Shown here: positions 6,454 through 11,303 of the stretch, piece by piece
Layout of the letters: each line of letters starts with the position of its first letter
Numbering within the stretch: the first letter of the stretch is position 1
Origin: JASFQI01 sp050115555
GTDB taxonomy: Bacteria; Desulfobacterota; DSM-4660; Desulfatiglandales; HGW-15
Reading direction: 5' to 3'
Length of the DNA: 11,303 nucleotides
NCBI GenBank assembly: GCA_050115555.1
Contig: JASFQI010000144.1
Span: 1 to 11,303 of the forward strand
The notes under the pieces: model-generated
What the model was told of the DNA's origin: nothing
The model's input: the letters and a program-made list of their open reading frames with translations, nothing else
Database searches by the model: none
Program-made: the position numbers and the translations under genes

Positions 6454-7881
6454 CTACCGCCGAGACACCCCGTGCTTCTTGAGAAGGGCATACAGCTTGG
6501 TACGGCTCAAGCCCGACGTCTCCATGGCCGCACCCATGTCACCGGTTGCCTTTTCCATCAACCGAATGAGATAAGTCTTTTCGAAAACTTGAAGCCATGC
6601 GTCCCTGATTTCCTTGAATGGCGGCAGGTCCTGAGGCATGGCTCTCATAAACCAGTCCTCCGTCAAAATCGTTTTTGAGGTTTGGTTCCCCTGCTTCTCC
6701 TTGGCCGCGCTTCGTATGAAGCGGACTCTCAGTTCTGCGGGCAGGTTCGCGGGATACAAAGTGGGGTTTGTATTCACGGACAGCACGGCGTGTTCCAGGG
6801 CATTGATGAGCTCCCGCACATTTCCCGGCCAGTCGTATCGCTCGAGGACTTCCAGAAACTCCGGGACAAACCCTTTGATCTCCATCCCATTGCGGTCGCA
6901 AAACTTGTGAATGTAGTGGAGTACCAACAGCTTGATGTCTCCCTTGCGCTCTCTCAGTGGGGGAAGATTGATCACCGTGGTCTGCAGGCGGTACAGCAGG
7001 TCTTTCCTGAAAAGGCCTTGCGCCGCCGAAGACAACAAATCCCGGTTGGTAGCGGAAATCAGCCGGAAGTGGCTCTTGCGCTCCCGCTGCCCCCCCACAG
7101 GGCGAAATCGTTGCTCCTGGAGCACACGAAGGAAGGCCTTCTGAAGTGCAAGCGGCAGTTCCCCCACCTCGTCCAGGAAGAGCGTCCCCTGGTCCGCCTG
7201 CTTCACGAGACCGTCCCGGGATTGCTCCGCCCCGGTAAAGGCCCCTTTCACGTGACCGAAGAGGACACTCTCAACCAAGTGCTCCGGGAGCGCCGCACAG
7301 TCCACCACTACGAACGAGGCGTCCCTTCTCGGGCTGTTCTCGTGAATTGTTCGGGCAAAGAGCTCTTTTCCCGTTCCGGTCTCCCCCTGAATGAGCACGC
7401 CAGCGTCCCCGGCAGCGCAGTAGGCCACCTGGTCCAGACAGCGGGAGATCCGCCTGCTGTGGCCGATGATCCGTCCCCGATCGATCTCCACCCTTTCCCG
7501 GCCGACCCTTTCCGACTTCTCCCGGTACTCCAGCGTCCGCTTGATCTGAAGGGTGATCTCGGAAAGGTGCAAGGGCTTCTGCAGGTAGTCCCATGCCCCG
7601 GAATCCACAGCCAGCTTTGCACCTTCCTCGTCCGCAACTCCTGTAATGATCACGACCTCCGGAGCCGACGATGACATCTTGACCTTGGAAATCGCCTCCA
7701 GTCCGTTCCCATCCGGAAGTCGGACGTCCAAAAACACCAGATCAAAGGACCCCGAGGCGGCTCGAGCCCTGCCTTCCTCCAGAGTCTCTGCAGCCTCGCA
7801 CACATGGCCCATCTGCCGAGATTGCTCGCAGATCACTGCACGAATGTAGGGTTCATCATCAACCACGAGGATTCTCGCCAT
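6454..7881 (-). CDS. Sigma-54-dependent two-component response regulator (NtrC family)
   Basis: This 475-residue protein has three domains. The receiver (1-120) has the acidic pair D8-D9, acceptor D52 (LDVRLPDG), T80 and K102. The AAA+ domain (about 138-370) has Walker A GETGTGKE (166-173), the sigma-54 contact loop GAFTGA (213-218), Walker B GTLFLDEVGE (232-241) and RKDLLYRL. A C-terminal Fis-type helix-turn-helix has GLSRTKLYALLKKHGV. Once phosphorylated it should bind upstream sites and drive open-complex formation by sigma-54 RNA polymerase. The start is set by the site GAGAGG 7 nt before ATG 7881; the upstream in-frame TTG at 7896 overlaps that site and is unlikely. It lies 61 bp downstream of the nitrilase gene. 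A terminator follows it, and beyond that a consensus sigma-54 promoter. Its partner kinase is unknown; the nearby kinases are candidates, though the hybrid one is broken. Confidence 0.96.
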   Translation of the reverse strand: MARILVVDDEPYIRAVICEQSRQMGHVCEAAETLEEGRARAASGSFDLVFLDVRLPDGNGLEAISKVKMSSSAPEVVIITGVADEEGAKLAVDSGAWDYLQKPLHLSEITLQIKRTLEYREKSERVGRERVEIDRGRIIGHSRRISRCLDQVAYCAAGDAGVLIQGETGTGKELFARTIHENSPRRDASFVVVDCAALPEHLVESVLFGHVKGAFTGAEQSRDGLVKQADQGTLFLDEVGELPLALQKAFLRVLQEQRFRPVGGQRERKSHFRLISATNRDLLSSAAQGLFRKDLLYRLQTTVINLPPLRERKGDIKLLVLHYIHKFCDRNGMEIKGFVPEFLEVLERYDWPGNVRELINALEHAVLSVNTNPTLYPANLPAELRVRFIRSAAKEKQGNQTSKTILTEDWFMRAMPQDLPPFKEIRDAWLQVFEKTYLIRLMEKATGDMGAAMETSGLSRTKLYALLKKHGVSRR

Positions 7882-7942
7882 AAGTGTTCCTCTCAATAGG
7901 GGACGCTGGTAAAAAACATAAGTTTCTCTTTGGGGTTCGCTG

Positions 7943-8773
7943 TCACGAGCGACAGAGCTCTTTGTACAACCCCGGCCTTCGGTTAGCCCAGGGATCCGTG
8001 TTCGGGCCGAGGATCCTTTTTACCTCGCAAAACGCATGGGCGTCCAGGGTCAGGGTGGCCCGCGTAAAGGGCTTCTCCCGGCCGTCGATGTTCACCCGAA
8101 CTTGGCCCAGGGGGTCCACGATGCGGCTGTTTCCACCGTACTCGATGAAGGAAGATCCCTCCAGGAAGGGACAGGGCTGGGTGCTGCAGTCGTTGGCCGC
8201 CAGGAGAAAGACCTGGTTCTCCCGGGCCCTCACCCTCGTGTAGAGGTCCCAGAACTCCAGGTACGCGACCGGCCACGCCGCAGGAAGGAGAACGATCTCC
8301 GCCCCCTGGACCTTGAGGCAGCGCATGGACTCGGGAAACTCGTTGTCATAGCAAACGAGGACCCCCACCTTTCCCACGGCCGTGTCGAACACGGGAAATC
8401 CAAGGTTCCCGGGCTCACTCTCCTCGGGTTCGTCCCAGACCAGGTGATTCTTCCGGTACGTGTGGACCGTATCTCCTTCGATCAGGACGGCGGCGTTGTA
8501 CGGCAAGGGCCCGGTTCCCCGCTCTCCCCCTTGCGGCTCCTCCGCCCCGACGCAGATGAGCATACCGAGTCGTCGCGACAACGCCTTCAGCCCCTTGAGT
8601 CGATCCTCATACTCCTCCCTGTTTCTGAAACCTACCAGGCTCCGTTCGGGAAACACGATGAGATCCGTGGAGCCTTTACTCTCCTCCACGGCCTGCACCA
8701 CATGATCGAAATCCTGATCCAGCTCTTTGGTCCGCCATAGGTTCACCACGGTGGCTCGAGTGCCCTCTTTCAT
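7943..8773 (-). CDS. Carbon-nitrogen hydrolase (nitrilase/amidase superfamily)
   Basis: This 276-residue cytoplasmic enzyme is of the usual length for a single nitrilase-fold domain. The Glu-Lys-Cys triad is present: E43 in FPERSLVGF, K108 in YRKNHLV and C141 in VGVLVCYDNEFPES. Other family landmarks are EPGNLGFPVFDTAVGKVG, GAEIVLLPAAW, RVRARENQVFLLAAND and YGGNSRIVDPLGQV. Members hydrolyse non-peptide C-N bonds (amides, omega-amides, carbamoyl groups, rarely nitriles) through a Cys thioester, and the sequence does not settle which. The start has a good ribosome site (AGAGGT, 8 nt upstream). No signal peptide is seen. It directly precedes the sigma-54 response regulator on the same strand, so the two may share a transcript. 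A link between its substrate or product and the regulator's signal is possible but unproven. Confidence 0.93.
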   Translation of the reverse strand: MKEGTRATVVNLWRTKELDQDFDHVVQAVEESKGSTDLIVFPERSLVGFRNREEYEDRLKGLKALSRRLGMLICVGAEEPQGGERGTGPLPYNAAVLIEGDTVHTYRKNHLVWDEPEESEPGNLGFPVFDTAVGKVGVLVCYDNEFPESMRCLKVQGAEIVLLPAAWPVAYLEFWDLYTRVRARENQVFLLAANDCSTQPCPFLEGSSFIEYGGNSRIVDPLGQVRVNIDGREKPFTRATLTLDAHAFCEVKRILGPNTDPWANRRPGLYKELCRS

Positions 8774-8795
8774 GTTGCTTTACCTCTTACGCTGT

Positions 8796-8933
8796 TCAGA
8801 TTCCACCCCATGCCGCGATGTACGACGCAATAGAGGGCTTTGGTTCTGGTATGCGGGCCAGGGCCTCCCGGTTCTCCCGGTTCCACCGGCCCCATTGCTC
8901 CAGGCGAACGCCTCCTTCAAGAGCTCTCGCGCC
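8796..8933 (-). pseudogene. Possible decayed coding remnant upstream of the nitrilase gene
   Basis: This 45-codon open stretch lies between TAA (8936-8934) and TGA (8798-8796). Its C-terminal part looks like real protein with normal codon use (LEQWGRWNRENREALARIPE, then PSIASYIAAWGGI), ending 22 bp before the nitrilase start. It has no ATG, GTG or TTG start. A second frame just upstream gives FQVHKARELLKEAFA, which would join through a one-base shift. The same frame before the TAA is also open from ATG 9062 (42 codons). The EQWGRW motif faintly recalls phage antitermination-like proteins, but this is too weak for a call. It may be debris or chance. Confidence 0.22.
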
Positions 8934-8983
8934 TTATGGACTTGAAATCAGGCTAATCCAATTTCCTTGAAGGGTCAAATGAT

Positions 8984-9007
8984 CGAGAGGTTCCTTGAAC
9001 GAGAGGT
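8984..9007. repeat. Direct repeat CGAGAGGT, 16-bp period
   Basis: CGAGAGGT occurs at 8984-8991 and 9000-9007. TTCCTTGAA occurs at 8963-8971 and 8991-8999, interleaved with it. The second copy ends 7 bp before a TTGACA hexamer. This could be an activator or repressor site, or a small duplication. Confidence 0.35.
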
Positions 9008-9014
9008 CCTCCTG

Positions 9015-9044
9015 TTGACACACGAGCTTTCCCGGGGTTAGGAT
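9015..9044 (+). promoter_or_regulatory. Weak candidate sigma-70 promoter (TTGACA-18-TAGGAT)
   Basis: It has a perfect -35 hexamer, a 4/6 match at -10 and an 18-bp spacer, and lies 260 bp before the first cassette gene. The long leader makes it a secondary candidate. Confidence 0.25.
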
Positions 9045-9239
9045 TTGAATTGGAAAAACCATATTCTAGAACAATACACCGTCTTCTGATCGACGCATCA
9101 TCCTGATCCTCAACGGATCGCCCTGTCACGCCAGACGGTCTTTCACGCGGGCAGGGCTTCTCTCCGGTAACAAGACAGCTTTCATATGCTACACGACATG
9201 GAGCGTGAGATTCCATAGAGGGGTGCGGGCTCCTCCGGC

Positions 9240-9270
9240 TTGTAACGCGAAGGTCAAACCCCGTTATGAT
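9240..9270 (+). promoter_or_regulatory. Candidate promoter of the plus-strand cassette (TTGTAA-19-TATGAT)
   Basis: TATGAT (9265-9270) matches the -10 consensus at five of six bases. TTGTAA lies 19 bp upstream, a slightly long spacer. A start near 9277 would give a leader of under 30 nt to the ATG at 9304. Confidence 0.3.
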
Positions 9271-9303
9271 TGAGGGTGAGCGCCGCTTTGAATAGATGTC
9301 ACA

Positions 9304-9819
9304 ATGTCTCCAGCGAAAGAAGCCGAGGCTGAACAACAGGTGCTCCTGGCCTGCCTGGATGAAGTAGGGAGAGGGGAGAAACAGGTTGTGGGCGAGCTCA
9401 CGGGGTGTGACTTCACGGGGCGCGGGGAGGAGAGCATTCAGCAGACGACCGCGTTTCTCGAGAAGGCGCTTCGGGGACTTTTACCCGACACCCTAGCCGA
9501 CTTCGTGGCCGTGAATCGCGTGCGAGTGCCGGTTCGATCGACCTTTCGCCTGGACGATCGATTCATCATCCTGACCCAGAGCGAGCTGGACGCGCTGTTT
9601 CAGAATGACCAGGGGTGGGAGCGATTCCGCACATTGTATCCACGTTCTTATGGTGTTTTGGATGTCTCACAGGTGGGCCTCAACATCCTGTGCGATCAAG
9701 CGCTCATCTTCACCGGCCTCCAGGTGGACTGGGAAATGGGTCATGGAGAGTACCGACTCCTCGAGAAATCCGGAGGCCGATGGGAGCAGACCGAATCGGC
9801 CCTGGCGTGGATGTCCTGA
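9304..9819 (+). CDS. Hypothetical protein, first gene of the plus-strand cassette
   Basis: This 171-residue protein has no signal peptide or membrane segment; I do not know its function. The N-terminal half is acidic and helical-looking (EAEAEQQVLLACLDEVGRGE). The C-terminal half carries a pattern I have met in several bacterial hypothetical proteins: YGVLDVSQVGLN, then DQALIFTG, GHGEYRLLEK, a Gly-rich turn and a final Trp-containing strand ending AWMS. This suggests a small mixed beta domain closing the protein (inference). The start is fixed because an in-frame TGA lies five codons before ATG 9304; the ribosome site is poor. It is followed 30 bp later by the exported small protein, probably in one operon. 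Its presence beside the nitrilase gives no clear functional clue. Confidence 0.85.
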   Translation: MSPAKEAEAEQQVLLACLDEVGRGEKQVVGELTGCDFTGRGEESIQQTTAFLEKALRGLLPDTLADFVAVNRVRVPVRSTFRLDDRFIILTQSELDALFQNDQGWERFRTLYPRSYGVLDVSQVGLNILCDQALIFTGLQVDWEMGHGEYRLLEKSGGRWEQTESALAWMS

Positions 9820-9849
9820 TGACAACCCCAAATGAGAAAGGAGAATCGA

Positions 9850-10200
9850 ATGAAAACACGAGTTGAAAGGACAGGGGTCCTGGGTATTTGCCTGGTAGGG
9901 CTGCTTTGTGCGGGGATTATTTTACTCCCGTCCGGGGTTTGTGCGAAGACCAAGCTCGTACCCATTGAAGGCATGAGCTACAAGGTCGGCGCTTCCCTGG
10001 AGGACAACCTGAAGGCCCTGGTCGGCAAGAAGGTATCTGTAACCCTGGATTCCGGAAACACGCTGACCGGTCTTGTCAAGGAGGTCGGCGACCACCTGGT
10101 GCACCTGGAAAAGCTGGACGGCAAGGAGTACTATGACGCCCTGATCCGGATCGAGCGCATTGACGCCCTGGAGGGCCGATTCCGGGAGCTCCAGCGCTGA
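9850..10200 (+). CDS. Exported small protein with an Sm-like-looking segment
   Basis: This 116-residue protein starts at ATG 9850, preceded by AAAGGAG at good spacing. An upstream in-frame ATG at 9832 lies before that ribosome site and is unlikely. Residues 1-32 form a Sec signal peptide: basic KTRVER, a hydrophobic core GVLGICLVGLLCAGIILL, and probable cleavage after GVCA. The mature part, about 84 residues, has the run LVGKKVSVTLDSGNTLTGLV, then VGDHLVHLEKLDGKEYYDAL and IRIERIDALEGR. Its alternation of short strands resembles the Sm/Hfq-type fold (strand, SG turn, TGxV strand, HLVHLE strand, final I-x-I strand). That resemblance is by pattern only and RNA binding is not implied, since the protein is exported. 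Similar periplasmic proteins occur as hypotheticals in Desulfobacterota, as far as I recall. Confidence 0.88.
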   Translation: MKTRVERTGVLGICLVGLLCAGIILLPSGVCAKTKLVPIEGMSYKVGASLEDNLKALVGKKVSVTLDSGNTLTGLVKEVGDHLVHLEKLDGKEYYDALIRIERIDALEGRFRELQR

Positions 10201-10223
10201 TCCGCAGGGAAAGAGGCCCCGTC

Positions 10224-10751
10224 ATGCGATGCGAACGCTGCTCACAGGAAGAATCCGGCCTCAAAATCTGCATCCGGTCCACGCGGGAGAGTATTCCGCG
10301 GGACACCCCATGGGACGTGGGCCTGGTCTTCAAGAACACCTCGGAACGGCCCTTGCGCATCTAGTTTGTTCGAAATGAAGTCTTCAGGAGCTTTCAAAGC
10401 CGTTTTGATGCTCTGTTTTACGGGAAACCCATGAGTATCACCCGTATCTCCCCGCCTCACGGTTATGTGGTCACGGAGAAGGATTTCCATTGGATCGACA
10501 CGAAAAGCGAAATGCTTTTTCATCAGACCCTTTCCCTCTCTGAAGCCGGAATAAAAGAAGACGTCCGGGAATTCACGCTTCAATGGACGTATGAAAACAG
10601 GCTGTCCCGGTGGGAAGGCGGGGTCAGGACGCTGGATGGTGTGACAAAAACCCTTTTCGGCGGAAAAGAAATCCCTTACTTGTGGCGGGGAGAACGGGTG
10701 GCCTACATGGATTTCGTCCTGGAGAACAACACCAGGCCCTCAGAAAAATGA
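10224..10751 (+). pseudogene. Hypothetical protein gene interrupted by an in-frame TAG
   Basis: ATG 10224 has AAGAGG 7 nt upstream and starts a frame that reads 46 codons, meets TAG at 10362-10364, then stays open for 128 more codons to TGA 10749-10751. Peptides on both sides read as one continuous protein: VGLVFKNTSERPLRI, then FVRNEVFRSFQSRFDALF and further YVVTEKDFHWIDTKSEMLFH and LQWTYENRLSRWEGG. The strand-rich, N-T-S-turn character before the stop suggests an Ig-like beta domain (inference). A single change from a Tyr codon (TAC/TAT) would explain the TAG. An internal ATG at 10431 could still give a 106-residue C-terminal piece, but has no strong ribosome site. I do not recognise the family. 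No signal peptide is seen. It sits 23 bp after the exported protein, in the same cassette. Confidence 0.7.
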
Positions 10752-10783
10752 TGCCCGTTCTTTTTTGTGAAAACGGGGGAAAC

Positions 10784-11059
10784 ATGCTGTCCACGAATCT
10801 CTTCAGGGAAGAAAACGAATCCTCCACCTTTGTGGATGCAACCATCACGGAGGAAGGGGACCTCCGCATCCTGAAAAATGCGTTCGGTCCGGGGGATTAT
10901 GAAACCGAGGTCACGGCCGCGATATCCGCGACTGAAAAGGATCAACTCCTGCTTGCCCTGCTGGTACATGTCTATGCGGGCGACAAAAACGCGCTCGAGA
11001 ACTTCATCGCCTTTGCGCGATCCAGGGACCTCCACATAGCGACCTTTCGTTGGCCCTGA
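10784..11059 (+). CDS. Small conserved-looking hypothetical protein, last gene of the cassette
   Basis: This 91-residue acidic soluble protein starts at ATG 10784 with a purine-rich site (GGGGGA) 3 nt upstream. The alternative ATG at 10748 overlaps the previous gene's stop as ATGA and would add 12 residues; coupling favours it, while the ribosome site and the N-terminus MLSTNLFREE favour 10784. The layout is a short N-terminal strand region with TEEGDLRI, then GPGDYETEV, a helix (ATEKDQLLLALLVHVYAGD), a second helix (NALENFIAFARSRD) and a final strand HIATFRWP. I have met this ordering in unnamed small bacterial proteins, often ending in an aromatic strand with Trp, but no function is known to me. 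It ends 44 bp before the convergent cyclic-nucleotide-binding gene. Confidence 0.78.
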   Translation: MLSTNLFREENESSTFVDATITEEGDLRILKNAFGPGDYETEVTAAISATEKDQLLLALLVHVYAGDKNALENFIAFARSRDLHIATFRWP

Positions 11060-11077
11060 ACTCCCGATAGAGGATGT

Positions 11078-11096
11078 GTTTTGTCATGACGAAAAA
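11078..11096. terminator. Weak bidirectional hairpin between convergent genes
   Basis: TTTTGTCATGACGAAAA is a near-palindrome (TTTTGT pairs with AC-AAAA around a bulged G, CATG loop), lying between the two convergent stops. The A/T flanks would give short U-runs in both directions. The stem is AT-rich and weak. Confidence 0.25.
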
Positions 11097-11103
11097 GGTA
11101 GGA

Positions 11104-11303
11104 CTATACAAAGTACTCTTTTCTGAGCTGCTCCCTGAAATTTGTGGAGCTTCGGACCACCTCGTCGAACTTGGCCTTGGGAAGGATAAAGACCTCCAAA
11201 GGCTCAAGGGCCTTGATGGTTGCCGCGCGGGGCTCGTCCTTTAAAAGCGCCAGCTCCCCGAAGAAATCCCCGGTGCCCAGGGTCCCCATCGACTGGAGCT
11301 GAC
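11104..11303 (-). CDS. Cyclic nucleotide-binding domain protein, C-terminal end (N-terminus beyond right edge)
   Basis: About 65 residues are visible before the TAG at 11106-11104; the frame is open at the right edge, so the gene begins outside. The sequence carries the phosphate-binding cassette of the CAP/cNMP-binding fold: GTGDFFGELALLKDEPRAAT, with the FGELALL helix start and the Arg of PRAAT that contacts the cyclic phosphate in family members. The ensuing ALEPLEVFILPKAKFDEVV is the usual last strand and C-helix start. The protein ends about 20 residues after that (REQLRKEYFV), so no DNA-binding domain follows this domain. It is a domain at the end of a larger protein, or a stand-alone cNMP-sensing module. 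Ligand identity (cAMP, cGMP, or none) cannot be decided here. Confidence 0.9.
   Translation of the reverse strand, partial: QLQSMGTLGTGDFFGELALLKDEPRAATIKALEPLEVFILPKAKFDEVVRSSTNFREQLRKEYFV

Larger units (their letters stand above)
8774..9303. other. 530-bp divergent region between nitrilase and the plus-strand cassette
   Basis: This is the divergent upstream region of the nitrilase (leftward) and the cassette (rightward). It holds possible coding debris (8796-8933, minus), a short direct repeat (8984-9007) and two weak sigma-70-like promoters on the plus strand. A 127-codon minus-strand frame at 8953-9336 starts inside the first cassette gene, has an unstructured Arg/Ser/Pro-rich product and is not supported. 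No RNA gene or mobile-element end was seen. Confidence 0.6.

Noticed and set aside
8953..9336. Minus-strand 127-codon ORF in the divergent region.
   Set aside because: It begins inside the first cassette gene, has an irregular Arg/Ser/Pro-rich product and no ribosome site.
966..10751. Genome-wide recoding of TAG/TAA as sense codons, suggested by in-frame TAA in the kinase and TAG in the cassette gene.
   Set aside because: TAG ends the response regulator right after its HTH and just before a T7 terminator, ends the receiver domain of the hybrid kinase at the normal place, and ends the cyclic-nucleotide-binding protein. The kinase also has a frameshift that recoding would not explain. Mutation or error fits better.
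1..11303. Search for tRNA/rRNA genes, CRISPR repeats, insertion-sequence ends or transposase fragments.
   Set aside because: No cloverleaf, regularly spaced repeats, terminal inverted repeats or transposase motifs were recognised by eye; a tRNAscan, CRISPR finder or ISfinder run could confirm.

Overview
The window reads as chromosomal DNA of a GC-rich Gram-negative bacterium, most likely a Desulfobacterota (delta-proteobacterial) sulfate reducer or syntroph. This is an inference from protein style: PAS/HDFNN sensor kinases with a multi-pass membrane N-terminus, a Cache-type chemoreceptor with a long tail ending EEDAFQDF, a sigma-54 response regulator, and small hypothetical proteins of a kind familiar from that group. 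No rRNA, tRNA, CRISPR array, transposase or intact phage gene is visible.

Minus-strand signalling block (right to left, 8773 to 1). A nitrilase-superfamily hydrolase (7943-8773) is followed by a sigma-54-dependent response regulator (6454-7881) that ends at an intrinsic terminator (6373-6416). Just beyond lies a full-consensus sigma-54 promoter (6245-6261, minus strand), with repeated TCATCAAAA-like motifs upstream of it. This promoter points at a possible 63-codon leader ORF (5836-6027), whose stop overlaps the start of a methyl-accepting chemotaxis protein (3932-5839). A strong hairpin (3844-3875) follows the MCP gene. Next come a hybrid sensor histidine kinase that is broken twice (966-3610) and a second kinase with a similar membrane sensor (1-816, running off the left edge). 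The simplest regulatory reading is that the response regulator activates the sigma-54 promoter next to its own gene and so controls the chemoreceptor.

Plus-strand cassette (9304-11059). Four closely spaced ORFs lie between the nitrilase, transcribed away from them, and a convergent cyclic-nucleotide-binding protein (11104 to the right edge). They are an unrecognised protein with a VGLN...ALIF...GEYRLLEK...W type C-terminus, an exported small protein with an Sm-like-looking segment, an unrecognised protein interrupted by an in-frame TAG, and a 91-aa conserved-looking hypothetical protein. No biochemical role can be assigned to this cassette from sequence alone.

Signs of decay recur. The hybrid kinase has a C9 homopolymer frameshift and an in-frame TAA just before its phosphoacceptor histidine. 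The third cassette gene has an in-frame TAG. Possible coding debris lies upstream of the nitrilase. TAG is still used as the ordinary terminator of several genes, so mutation or sequencing error is more likely than recoding. A 70-bp stretch of 21% GC inside the hybrid kinase (3361-3430) is a striking compositional anomaly.
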